A DNA stretch of 64,000 bases from NCBI GenBank assembly GCA_037355855.1, contig CM074767.1, positions 2,728,001 to 2,792,000 of the forward strand, in the 5' to 3' direction. The number at the start of each line of letters is the position of its first letter. The stretch's first letter is position 1. The stretch is from Pseudo-nitzschia pungens (taxonomy: Eukaryota > Bacillariophyta > Bacillariophyceae > Bacillariales > Bacillariaceae). This document shows, one piece after another, positions 1 through 8,820 of this stretch. A program made the translations under genes and the position numbers. Below the pieces are notes generated by a model. That model worked only from the letters and a program-made list of their open reading frames with translations, was not told where the DNA came from and searched no databases.

Positions 1-144
1 TTCCCTAAGGTGGCAAAACAGAGCTTTGTTGTTGCATTTGTGGAAGCTGATCCCTCCTGTCTTGTAGACAATGATACCAAAGAGACTCTGTTTGCCCCTA
101 AGCAACATTTGAAACACACCAAAGGAAACTCCAAGGGCTCATGA
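1..144 (+). CDS. C-terminal end of an unidentified ORF, cut by the window edge
   Basis: Frame 1 is open from the first base to a TGA at 142-144, giving the last 47 residues of a protein whose start lies outside the window. The tail is basic and polar and ends in KGNSKGS. I recognise no domain. The surroundings are transposon-rich, so it may be the end of a transposon ORF, but nothing in it proves that. Confidence 0.3.
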   Translation, partial: FPKVAKQSFVVAFVEADPSCLVDNDTKETLFAPKQHLKHTKGNSKGS

Positions 145-1044
145 TTATGGACCAGTAACTACATGGCAAGCCAGCTTGCTATTCTTGTTGAAGCTGTTTC
201 ATTGTAACCGTGACACGATTCATTGGTGCATGCGCGCATCATGCCCAATGTACTAGTTTTCTACAGGGCTTCCAGTACTGCTTGTACACTGACAGCAAAC
301 TTCCATGTAGTACAAAGTGTACATGAAAAACAAGCAGCAAACAGAACAAGACAGCAACGTTGATTCCCTGACAAGATTGCTGTCCTCATTCCTTTAGTTT
401 AACTCCAATTCGAATACCTTGATACTTACATCCTGCTCCTTGAGCAGCTACCTGTAGAACTACAAACCTAAGGTCTAACTGACTGTGCCAAGAGGTAGTT
501 AGAATAAATCCGGCCAACTGTCTTCCCCTTTGGTCGTAGTGGTGATCTGAGACTATTGAGAGAACAGACCGGCACCTCAACCGGTTTGCATGCCTTTGCC
601 ATTACAACCACTGGAATCTCCAAGCTTGCTCCTTATTCCCCAGAGCTAAGTTCAGCTACATTTTAACAGATTAACAGTCGCAAGCTTATTGTAAGCTTGC
701 AAAGCTGGAGATGTACAAGCAACGCAGAACAACAAGAAAGAACAACAACGACAATGAAAAGACCAAATCGATGCTGCTACAGTTATAATTTTATACTGGA
801 CCCCCAAGCTCCCTTTTGCCAGGCCGTTCCAGATATTATTGTCCTCCTTATTGCAGATAAAACAGTACAAACGGCGTCTCCAAACTCCAAGAATTAACGG
901 AGAAAGGAATTTTTAAAATTTCTACTGCTGCTGCACCCATTTCTTTTGTCCCAACACAATGTGCCCCTGTTATTGCTGCTACCAAGTCAATCAAGTCAAA
1001 CTTCCCATGACCTAATGAAGCTCGCCAGTCTTCAAAGGTGTTTT
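145..1044. other. no gene recognised; flank of a copia-like element
   Basis: Only short unsupported frames occur here. The stretch leads into the repeat and TATA box that precede the copia-type gag, so part of it may be LTR or 5' leader of that element. I could not find a second copy in the window that would define LTR ends. Confidence 0.4.
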
Positions 1045-1166
1045 TGAAACCACAACGGCGTTCTCAGAACCTCAACGGCATTTCTCACAACAACGGCATT
1101 CTCGGAACCACAACGGCGTTTCTCACGACAACTGTATTTTTGAAACCACAACGGCATTTCTCACAA
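1045..1166 (+). repeat. degenerate tandem repeat, core ACAACGGCRTTTCTC
   Basis: Five good copies and one degenerate copy of a 15-25 bp unit with core ACAACGGCGTT(T)CTC or ACAACGGCATT(T)CTC follow each other just upstream of a TATA box. The position, about 30-150 bp upstream of the TATA box, is that of an LTR enhancer array. The binding protein is unknown; the CAACGG core resembles Myb sites, which is inference only. Confidence 0.55.
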
Positions 1167-1190
1167 TTGATGGCACCTTGAAACGCAGCA

Positions 1191-1198
1191 ATATATAA
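1191..1198 (+). promoter_or_regulatory. TATA box upstream of copia-type gag
   Basis: ATATATAA lies about 200 bp upstream of the gag ATG at 1394 and directly downstream of the ACAACGGC repeat array. The spacing suits transcription starting near 1220 with a leader of about 170 nt. It is called on sequence and context only. Confidence 0.4.
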
Positions 1199-1455
1199 CC
1201 TCCAAGCTCCTCCACCTGTCCCCTGTAAAACAGCTGGAAGTGCATCTGTATTCTCTCCCTGTTTATTTCACCCCCACTGACAACACGACCCTTCATTTAT
1301 GCCTCATCAACACACCCAACAAAGCGCTCCCTTCCCTGCATTAAAGACCTACAGTCTATCATCACTGCATCTCATTCCCTTTTTTATTGTAATATGGCTC
1401 CTGAACCTGACGAACTATCTGCTGCGTCTCCAGCCAACACTGCACCAGACGCTGC

Positions 1456-1645
1456 TGCCATACCCCGGGTCTACTAGTGATTAGAAAGTAGTAGTGATAT
1501 GCAAATTGTGAGCCCTAGTGGTTAGTCTATCTGCTACAGTTCTAAGAGGTCTCCAGATCGGCGATTCTATCGACTCGCCGATTGTTTTATCCTTATCCTT
1601 AATCCAGTCCCGTGTATACTCGCGACTGTATTTTGGTGCACGGCA
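1456..1645 (-). repeat. 3' LTR of element 1
   Basis: 190 bp, direct copy of 7078-7268, bounded by TGCC and GGCA, with GCTGC duplication on its left at 1451-1455. It is one T shorter than the other copy, in the run around 1597-1601. Confidence 0.95.
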
Positions 1646-1663
1646 TACTCCTCCATGGTACTG

Positions 1664-3460
1664 CTATGATTTAATAGGATCCCTGCAATAATAGGGGTGG
1701 ACTCTCCTGATGTTAACCCGGTCGGTTACAAAGGGAGCAGTTTCAATAGTTACAGTTCCATTGTCATGGGCCTTGAGCACCTTGTAAGGTCCTTGTCGTG
1801 GGAAGGATAGTTTCGGAATGATGCCCTTCCTTTCCAGGGTGATATAGTCTCCTTCCTTATAGACATGGGGGATCCTCTTACGGTTCTCCCTGATGTTACT
1901 CTTGTGGATACTCTTTTGTTTCCTTGCTTGGATTGCTTCCCAGTCCACTGGGAAATTCACAGGCATAAACATGTCCCGTCCAAACACCAACTGTGCCGGG
2001 GAGTATCCCAGAGTGGTGTGGATGGCACTGCGAATAGCATATGCTGCCTTGGTAGTGAACTCCTCAAAAGGGTCCTTCTCGTGGAGGTCCCTTTGTTCCA
2101 GGTTAAAGGACAATAGGCAGTCCTTCAGGACCTGGTGGATTCTTTCCAGCACTGAGTTGGATTGTGGGTTCCAAGTGCCACTGGGCTTTCTTTTCATCCC
2201 CATGTTATCACAGAGCTCCTGGAACTCTGCTTTGAACTCGCTCCCGCCATCAAAGCCAATTTCCTTTGGGCGCGGATACCTTGCTAGCCAGGTACTGTCC
2301 AGCAATCGTTGCGTTTCTGCTGCATTTGGGGAGTCCTTCAGGTGAGCCAGTTCAAACCATCCGGTCACTGGGTCCACCATGGTGAGAACATGGATATGGT
2401 AGTCGTTACCATTTTTGTTGTGGACAGTTGCAGGTCCCCAGAGGTCCACATTGACCCTCTGCCATTTGGTAACCTCAGCTGCTTTTTCCGGTAGTAGTCC
2501 ATACTTCTTCCGGCCACTCTTTTTGAACAACTGGCATGTGTGGCAGTGTTTACAGAGATCCTGGACATCCTTTCTGAGGCCTCTCCAGGTGAACACTGAT
2601 CGGATGCTCTGTTTCATTCTCTTCTCTCCGGGATGGACCAGCATGCTGTGGTACCATTCCATGACTCTATCTTTGAGTTTGTCCGGGACCAGAATCTTCC
2701 CTTCCTTGTGAATTAGACTGTAACCTTCCACATTTTTGGTGGTCATTCGATTGTCTTTTTCCAGAGCACTCGTGATCTTCGTGTCCTTTTGTTGGTAGAA
2801 CTGAATCATGTCCGGGGCAAGTGGGAATGCACTATTGCCCTGGAATTCTTCCGGCGCTTCTTCTCCAAGTGGGAATAGGAGTTGCCGGAGGTGCTCTTCC
2901 TCATCCACGTAGGTGAGGGGCTTATTTGGTGGTAGCCATTCCACGGTGTCTGCTGGGTCATCTGTGATGTCCAGACAAGACAGCGCGTCTGCTGCATCGT
3001 TGTCCTTGCCAGCAACGTGCTTGACTACTGGGTGGAACTCCTCCATAAGGAGTCTCCACCAGACCATCCTTTGGGTGGGCATCTGCTGATAGAGCAGGTT
3101 AAGGTGGTCTGTGTGAATAATCACATCTTGTCCTCGTAGGATTCCTTCGAATGCCTTTAGGCCTTCTACTATGCCCAGGAGTTCTTTTTCTCCAACAGTG
3201 TAGTTGAGCTGCGCCGAGTTCAGCTTCCGGGTGTAGAAACCAAGGGGCTTGCCATCTTGGCATACAGTTGCTCCCAGTTGCCTGTCGCTGGCATCTGAGT
3301 AGAGATGAAATGGTTTTGTAAAGTCTGGGAATGCGAGTTTGGTCTCTTCCGCAAGCATTCTCTTCGCCTCCATGAAAGCTTTCTGCTCTGCTGGACCCCA
3401 GTACCAGTTCATTTTGCCCTTTTTCCCTGCGGGGCTAGGATGTGGGAGCGTCGCTTCCAC
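1664..3460 (-). CDS. Pol part 2: RNase H and integrase (element 1)
   Basis: Second half of the gypsy polyprotein. RNase H shows YSDASD with D55, HTDHLNLLY with D118 and GKDNDAADALS near 151-161; it removes RNA from the RNA-DNA hybrid. The integrase follows with its HHCC zinc finger (HPGEKR near 276, CKHCHTCQ at 303-310) and a DD35E core: D339 in VDLWG, D404 in GFDGGSEF and E439 in SNSVLERIH, spacing D-E of 35. It inserts the cDNA into the genome. The annotated ATG at 3460 lies inside the RT-RNH linker; the protein is more likely made as a -1 frameshift extension of the upstream PR-RT frame at 3421-3427 than from its own start. The C-terminal 60 residues hold a small SH3-like integrase tail (RKGIIPKLSFPRQGPYKV). 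Confidence 0.93.
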   Translation of the reverse strand: MEATLPHPSPAGKKGKMNWYWGPAEQKAFMEAKRMLAEETKLAFPDFTKPFHLYSDASDRQLGATVCQDGKPLGFYTRKLNSAQLNYTVGEKELLGIVEGLKAFEGILRGQDVIIHTDHLNLLYQQMPTQRMVWWRLLMEEFHPVVKHVAGKDNDAADALSCLDITDDPADTVEWLPPNKPLTYVDEEEHLRQLLFPLGEEAPEEFQGNSAFPLAPDMIQFYQQKDTKITSALEKDNRMTTKNVEGYSLIHKEGKILVPDKLKDRVMEWYHSMLVHPGEKRMKQSIRSVFTWRGLRKDVQDLCKHCHTCQLFKKSGRKKYGLLPEKAAEVTKWQRVNVDLWGPATVHNKNGNDYHIHVLTMVDPVTGWFELAHLKDSPNAAETQRLLDSTWLARYPRPKEIGFDGGSEFKAEFQELCDNMGMKRKPSGTWNPQSNSVLERIHQVLKDCLLSFNLEQRDLHEKDPFEEFTTKAAYAIRSAIHTTLGYSPAQLVFGRDMFMPVNFPVDWEAIQARKQKSIHKSNIRENRKRIPHVYKEGDYITLERKGIIPKLSFPRQGPYKVLKAHDNGTVTIETAPFVTDRVNIRRVHPYYCRDPIKS

Positions 3461-4920
3461 ATATCCCTGTAGAAATTCACCATCCCAAGGAACATCTTGA
3501 GTTGTTTGGTGTTCTTGGGGGCTTCCAGGCGCTTCATCGCCTCCAGCTTCTTTGGCTGGGGTTGGATGCCCTCTGTTGTTAATAGAAATCCTAGGTATTC
3601 CACTTCTTTCTGCATGAAGAAGGATTTCCGGAGGTTGGCCCGAAAGCCAGCATCATCCAGTCTCTGTAGGACTGTATCGATTTTGTCGAGGTGATCCTGT
3701 TCAGATTCGCCTTCTCGTTGAATGATTAGAATATCATCAATATAGACCAGGACATAGTCCAGATCACCAAGGAGGTTCATCATGATGGACTGGAAGATAT
3801 CCGGTGCACATGCAATTCCCATTGCCAATCTCTTGTAGGCATATTTTCCCCATGGCAGAATGGTGGAGCAGATCTTTTGGCTCTCCTTGCAGATGGGAAT
3901 GGTGTAGTAACCTTGGGACAAGTCTAGCGCCGTAGCTGACTTAAACTTCTGCAACCGTTGGATTGTTTCCCCTATTCGTGGTAGTGGGAATGGTTTCCTC
4001 TGGATGGCGGCGTTCATCTTTCGGAAGTCCGTAAGGACCCGAATGTCCCCTGTCTTCTTGGGTTGACAGAAGGTGGGCGATGCCCATGGTGAGTCATCAT
4101 CATGGGGGAGTTTTTCCAGGACTCCAATGTCACAAAGCCTAGTGATCTCCTTTCGGAGGACTTGTTCAAAGGCGTGTGGTACCAAATAGTACCGCTGCCT
4201 GACCGGTTTGACTCCTGGTTGAAGTTCGATTGAGACCGGTTCTATATTTTTGAGTAGTCCCAGCCCTCCTCCAAAGAGGGTGGGGAACTTTTTCAGGGTT
4301 CTCTTTAAGGCTTCCTTGGACTCGTCTGTGATCTCCAGGTCGTTGACCATGGCGTCGATGTCTACCTTGGAGTAGTCTGCGTCCAGAATTTTGGATTGCC
4401 TCTCTTCCTCCTGTTGGAGGATTGGACTCTGTGTGTTGGCAAAGAATACTGCCTCACATTTGTCCGGGTCAGTAAGCTCCCCCATTCCCTTCATGGGGAT
4501 GGAGTCACCCTGCCATTCGATTGTTCGGGAGCTGTATTTTATATCCAGTCCCAGTTGTGCCATTAGATCGGATCCTATGATCATGTCGTAGGGTACTTCC
4601 TCATGGTGGTGATAATCATCCACTTGGAAGGTCCATTTGATGGTCTTGGAGTTTGAAAATTCTATCAACCTTAGTCCCACTGAAGCCGCAGACTTGGTTC
4701 GGAACTTGCCTCCGTACGTGTTGTAGGTGACAGATCTTTGGTCTCGGTTCGTTAGTTGACTTCGGTCGACGAATTGCCTTAGTACAATGGATTTGGAGCA
4801 ACCAGAGTCTAATAGGCCCCAGAGCATCCTTCCCCTTCCCTTGTGGTCCAATACCTCCACACAGACGTCTGCAAACCGGTTGATTATGCGAGGTCCAGTG
4901 TGGATGGTATCAGGAGCCAT
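3409..4920 (-). CDS. Pol part 1: aspartic protease and reverse transcriptase (element 1)
   Basis: 503 residues. Residues about 30-130 form a retropepsin-like aspartic protease with active site LLDSGCSKS near 36-44 and the family's later IIGSDLMAQLGLDI. RT occupies about 230-490, with QPKKTGDIRVLTDFRKMN, the ALDLSQGYYTIPI palm motif and the catalytic YIDD at 393-396, then YLGF. It copies the element RNA into DNA. The ATG at 4920 directly follows the Gag TGA in the same frame, so the protein could come from stop readthrough or from re-initiation. The frame ends at TGA 3409-3411 shortly after the RT connection (FLGMVNFYRDMWKRRSHI), seven codons past a G_GGA_AAA heptamer. Confidence 0.95.
   Translation of the reverse strand: MAPDTIHTGPRIINRFADVCVEVLDHKGRGRMLWGLLDSGCSKSIVLRQFVDRSQLTNRDQRSVTYNTYGGKFRTKSAASVGLRLIEFSNSKTIKWTFQVDDYHHHEEVPYDMIIGSDLMAQLGLDIKYSSRTIEWQGDSIPMKGMGELTDPDKCEAVFFANTQSPILQQEEERQSKILDADYSKVDIDAMVNDLEITDESKEALKRTLKKFPTLFGGGLGLLKNIEPVSIELQPGVKPVRQRYYLVPHAFEQVLRKEITRLCDIGVLEKLPHDDDSPWASPTFCQPKKTGDIRVLTDFRKMNAAIQRKPFPLPRIGETIQRLQKFKSATALDLSQGYYTIPICKESQKICSTILPWGKYAYKRLAMGIACAPDIFQSIMMNLLGDLDYVLVYIDDILIIQREGESEQDHLDKIDTVLQRLDDAGFRANLRKSFFMQKEVEYLGFLLTTEGIQPQPKKLEAMKRLEAPKNTKQLKMFLGMVNFYRDMWKRRSHILAPQGKRAK
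3421..3427 (-). other. candidate -1 ribosomal frameshift heptamer G_GGA_AAA
   Basis: On the minus strand the zero-frame codons of the PR-RT frame read CAG GGA AAA AGG, so GGGAAAA sits in exactly the X_XXY_YYZ phase. Slipping by -1 puts the ribosome into the RNase H-integrase frame at AAG GGC AAA. The zero frame ends in TGA four codons after the heptamer. The 52-nt overlap of the two frames contains no other good candidate. A single-base indel that fixed recently is the alternative. Confidence 0.55.
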
Positions 4921-6324
4921 TCAGTTGTGGGATCCTTTCTTCTTAAAGGTCTTTCTGTACTTTCTTCTGTACTCTTTGAGTTCTCGCTCGGAGATATCGA
5001 TCTCGTCATCGGAGACTTCGTGATCGGCTTGGGCCGTAGCCAGCACATAGGAGTACTCATGGTTCGATAGGTTCCGTCCCCAGTGGGGCTTGGGATGTTG
5101 CTCATTATCTGAGTCTTCCTTTGCCACAAAATGCTCCTTGAGCAAGTTGATGGTTTCCCGGTTGAATTTCCCCTTCTTGGAGGGTCCTCCGGTTAGTTTC
5201 CAGCATTTGCCGGCGTGGACCTTGCCACAGGTCTTGCATAGCTGTTTGTTGCCGTTATCCATAGGGCGCTTCTTTTTGCCAGGGGACTTCCCATGGTGGG
5301 TTCCTCCCCCAGATGCGGCCTTGGGTGGCTTCTTGGGACCACCGGTCTGTTTTTCGAGGTCGGAGATTCGTTTGCGGAGTTCGTCCTCGCTCCGGATGGT
5401 GATTTCCAGGTTTTCGAGTTTGTCGATGGTGGTGTTGAAGGAGTGGGAATAGACGTCCCATCCGATATGGTCCAGTTTGTCCCTTTGGGAGGAGGTCATG
5501 TTGGCATCTAAGATTTCCTTCATGTCCTCTTCCGTGTAGCTGGACGGAGCAGCGCCGGTTGCGGCGCCGCTTTCCCAGAGGCAGTCTGGTAGATAGCTCT
5601 GTAGTTCGGCCATGCGGTTCGCCCAGGAGCGGATACCGTGTTTCATGTCGATTTTTGTATCCCGGATGAATCTCCGGAGGAGAATGTAGGACCTTTTGCC
5701 ATTCATGTCATTGCCAAAGATTTTGAGCTTGAGGGCGTGCATACATTCCTCAATGACATCCTTTCTGTACCCCTGGGTTTGGTAGTACTGGATGAGGGCA
5801 TTCGGGACCCTTTTCTTTGGGACCGGACCGTCGAGTTTGGCGGGTTCCGGTTCTTGTTCGGACGCCGCCGTAGCAGTCGCGTCATTGTTCTCGGTTGGGG
5901 CGGTGGGGCCCGCAACCATCTCCTTGGGTTTGTTAGAGGGGGGTTCGGTAGGCTCCCTCATTGCAATCCTCTGGAGTTTCTGTTGGATCAGCTGGCTGCT
6001 GTGGACCTTGTGCCCTGGTTCGGTGTAGTAGGTCCGGCCCAGAACCATCTGGACAATGGAGAGCGCCTCGTGGGAGAGGATTCTCTGGAGAACGTCCAGT
6101 TTCTGGTCTCCTTGGAGTTTTTCGTTGCCAGCGATTTTCTGGTCAAAGTCTCTCTTCCAGATGAAGAGTTCCGGTCTTTCGGTGCCGGTGAGTACCTTCA
6201 GATAATCACTGAAGGCTACTCCCCCCTTTTCTGAGTCTATGCTCATCTTTACAGCAGTGGCATCCTCCGGCCAGTCCTCTCGTGTAAAGGTAAAGGGTTT
6301 CTGTTTGGTTCCTTTGGACGCCAT
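4921..6324 (-). CDS. Gag of gypsy element 1
   Basis: 467 residues, the structural capsid-nucleocapsid protein that packages element RNA into virus-like particles in the cytoplasm. The middle (about 180-320) is helical and charged like a retrotransposon capsid. Near residue 385 the CKTCGKVHAGKC motif forms a compressed zinc knuckle, C-x2-C-x3-H-x3-C instead of the usual C-x2-C-x4-H-x4-C, followed by a basic stretch, as expected for RNA binding. A region of low-complexity Ala/Pro/Glu lies near 130-165. The start ATG is the first in a long open frame and is followed after TGA by the Pol ATG without any gap and in the same frame. Confidence 0.88.
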   Translation of the reverse strand: MASKGTKQKPFTFTREDWPEDATAVKMSIDSEKGGVAFSDYLKVLTGTERPELFIWKRDFDQKIAGNEKLQGDQKLDVLQRILSHEALSIVQMVLGRTYYTEPGHKVHSSQLIQQKLQRIAMREPTEPPSNKPKEMVAGPTAPTENNDATATAASEQEPEPAKLDGPVPKKRVPNALIQYYQTQGYRKDVIEECMHALKLKIFGNDMNGKRSYILLRRFIRDTKIDMKHGIRSWANRMAELQSYLPDCLWESGAATGAAPSSYTEEDMKEILDANMTSSQRDKLDHIGWDVYSHSFNTTIDKLENLEITIRSEDELRKRISDLEKQTGGPKKPPKAASGGGTHHGKSPGKKKRPMDNGNKQLCKTCGKVHAGKCWKLTGGPSKKGKFNRETINLLKEHFVAKEDSDNEQHPKPHWGRNLSNHEYSYVLATAQADHEVSDDEIDISERELKEYRRKYRKTFKKKGSHN

Positions 6325-7063
6325 GGTGGGTTAATCGGTTAATTAGTAATTTTATTTTATCTTAGTTACACTGTTTCTATTATCTCTGTTTGCTTGTGTT
6401 AAAACTGAGCAAGAATGATTGCTCCAGTTCCTCCAGTTTTTCTTGTTGGATTTCCACTGCTCTCGCGATAACTCGTGTTATAACTGATTTTCCCCCTGGT
6501 TTGTCCAGTGGTGGGAGTTGTTTCTCTCTTTAGCTCCCGGGAATCCTGTGGTTCCCCGGAGTTGTCTCTGTTTTTATTTTGTGGGATTCGATTCCCTTGG
6601 TTCTCCGGCGTTGCTTCTCTGTTAAGCAGTCACCGGGCCGGTCCCACTTCCCGTTTCCCGTGGGATTAGTGGTGTTCAGGTATTTATTATATACCTTTCC
6701 GGATATCCGTATATTTCGGTTTTGGTTGGCATACCCTCTTCGGTCTGTCCATCCCCTCAGTGTTGGTCCAATTAGTCCACTCACTGATTTATGTGTCACT
6801 TTTTCGGCACATGTTTTCGTATTTTTCGATTATTTCTGTTGTCGACCATGGTCCTGTTTAGATCCTTAGGTGTCTCTGTTGCTGCTGCTGTTCCATCTAA
6901 TGGAGCTAGCTACTGTTGGGGTCGGTCTTCCTTAGTGCTGCAGACACTGGATATGCTTCTCCCTGTTTTGCTTCTCTGTGCCTCCATTTTTCGGCAGTCT
7001 TTTGATCTCGTCGGTCCCGTGGCCGATCGGTCCCTTTCTGCTCATGGTCATCAGCACTCAGCT
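6325..7063 (-). other. untranslated leader of element 1
   Basis: About 740 bp between the 5' LTR and the gag ATG carries no convincing frame. Leaders of this length in gypsy elements hold packaging signals; none can be named from the sequence. Confidence 0.6.
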
Positions 7064-7077
7064 TGATTTTAAAATCA
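7064..7077. promoter_or_regulatory. perfect 14-nt palindrome abutting the 5' LTR (PBS position)
   Basis: TGATTTTAAAATCA is its own reverse complement and touches the inner end of the 5' LTR, where minus-strand priming should start. It does not begin with TGG, so it does not look like a site for a tRNA 3' CCA end. See the finding on the matching palindrome in the unrelated A/B/E family. Confidence 0.6.
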
Positions 7078-7268
7078 TGCCATACCCCGGGTCTACTAGT
7101 GATTAGAAAGTAGTAGTGATATGCAAATTGTGAGCCCTAGTGGTTAGTCTATCTGCTACAGTTCTAAGAGGTCTCCAGATCGGCGATTCTATCGACTCGC
7201 CGATTGTTTTTATCCTTATCCTTAATCCAGTCCCGTGTATACTCGCGACTGTATTTTGGTGCACGGCA
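7078..7268 (-). repeat. 5' LTR of element 1
   Basis: 191 bp, direct copy of 1456-1645, followed on the right by GCTGC (7269-7273), the target duplication. As the minus-strand 5' LTR it should carry the promoter; no clear TATA box was identified. Confidence 0.95.
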
Positions 7269-8820
7269 GCTGCACCTGACAATGCACCGGACGCTGCACC
7301 CGACAATGCACCAGATGCTGCAACTGCCAATGCACTAGATGCTGCAACAGATGCTGCAATCACAGCACCCGCTGACATCCCAGCCACCAGCAGCAATCTT
7401 ACCATCCACTTTGACCATTACTGCGCCCGTGCTCTTCACGAACTTTTTGATGTCAGTAATCCGGCATCCTTGCTTTGTAATGCTCTCATTGCTTCTGGCA
7501 TCACCACATGGCAAAAATTCATTCAATTGACTGAGCCTATTATCAACAACCTCAAGTACCATGATACTCACAATAACCACTTTGCCCTCCCTCCCTTCAC
7601 ATATATTCAACTCCTCCAATTTGTCAAATTCCATGACCACCTCAATGCCATGAAACAACCTTACCATGATGTCAATCTTTACACTGCTGACGCATTTGAT
7701 GTTTTTGTTGATCGTCTTGACGTTGGACCTGTTGTCTGCCCCCCTTGCTCACCTCCTCCTTCCTGCTTGGTTTCCCCTTCCAACTCCCAGCCCTCTAAAA
7801 GTGATGACCAAATGAAGTTTGAACAATGGAGCAAACACTCCCATGATGCCACTGTTCTCACTATTTATAAAAATGATGCCCATTTTGAAACCTGGGTAAC
7901 TGCTGGCTTTCGTACCCAGCTGGCTGAATATGGTATTGATGTGGGCACCTTCTTAGATCCTGAATGGGACCCATCCAGTCTTTTGGTATATGGAAAGAAA
8001 TTGTTTGACAAACAATGCAAATTCTTTTGGGTCCTCATGCTTTGGGTCTTTCGCTCTGACCTTTTCCCACTCCTGTGTACAGGGCCACACAAGCACATGC
8101 AATGGCAGAGCTGCCTATTTTGAGTTCCTCAAGTTTCGCCAATCCACCCACACTCATGAATTTGAAGTGGCTGGACAATCACAGCTCCTTCAACAACTCA
8201 CCCTTGTCAACTGGAAGGACTATGATACTCTCTGCAAAATGACTGCTCCTGCCCTCCCAATGAAATATCACATGCTCCGATCCACTCTTCTGAATGCTGT
8301 TGCTTCCAATGCTCACCTCAGTGATCAATTTTCTAACAAGGTCCCACTCCCTTCTGCAACTGACTCTGATTCTGTTGAAGTCCACCATATTCTTCAACTC
8401 AAGACAACACTCCTTGCAGAAGCCACACACCTGGATTCACGTGCTGCCCTCACCTTACCCAAATCCAGAGCTGATATGAACTTCCAAGCTAACTTTCATT
8501 GTGCCTCCCCCTATCTTGACTCTTCTGCTTCCACCAATGACTTTGTCAATGATGTCCACTCTTACCCTGCCTTCTGCGCCAGTTCCACTTCTGATAGCTC
8601 TGTTGATCCTTTGGCCTTGTCTCACCATCTCCCTTGTGCAATCTGGTCTACCTTGAGCCCCCTTGCTAAGCAACTCTGGACTCAATTCCCATCTGCTGAC
8701 AGACAAAAGCTTGTCCTCAACCTGAACCCCAACAAGTTTCAGCTTGGTAGTTTGGATGCTTATAACCTGCGAAATGCTGTTCTGCTCCTATTGACGATAT
8801 TAACGCATGTATTACAATAA

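Larger units (their letters stand above)
1456..7268 (-). mobile_element. Ty3/gypsy LTR retrotransposon, nearly intact (element 1)
   Basis: Two direct LTRs (1456-1645 and 7078-7268) differ, as far as I can read, by one T in a T-run. Both start TGCC and end GGCA on the plus strand. The target duplication GCTGC is perfect (1451-1455 and 7269-7273). The interior reads on the minus strand: leader, Gag (6324-4921), protease-RT (4920-3409), RNase H-integrase (3460-1664). Order PR-RT-RNH-INT defines Ty3/gypsy. Near-identical LTRs and long open frames make this a young insertion. Oddities: Gag and Pol lie in the same frame separated by one TGA, and Pol is split by a -1 frame change at a slippery heptamer. 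No chromodomain was recognised at the integrase end. Confidence 0.95.
1394..8820 (+). pseudogene. copia-type Gag gene, split by a gypsy element and frameshifted
   Basis: The ATG at 1394 opens a frame that enters an Ala-Pro-Asp-Asn repeat and is interrupted at 1455. The same repeat resumes in frame at 7274 if the gypsy element (1456-7268) and one copy of the GCTGC duplication are removed. The following 280 residues (7274-8060) and, after a +1 shift near 8060-8110, the frame ending at 8820 read like a Ty1/copia capsid: residues such as KFEQWSKHSHD, FETWVTAGFRTQL and GRAAYFEFLKF match the gag layout of diatom copia elements. The end at 8820 looks frameshifted as well, since a neighbouring frame continues plausibly. 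No protease, integrase or RT follows, so the element is 3'-truncated. The capsid assignment rests on remembered family features, not on a search. Confidence 0.65.

Noticed and set aside
1893..2345. 150-residue plus-strand ORF inside the gypsy pol
   Set aside because: Antisense shadow of the integrase frame; no family features.
5638..6234. 198-residue plus-strand ORF
   Set aside because: Antisense shadow of Gag of element 1.
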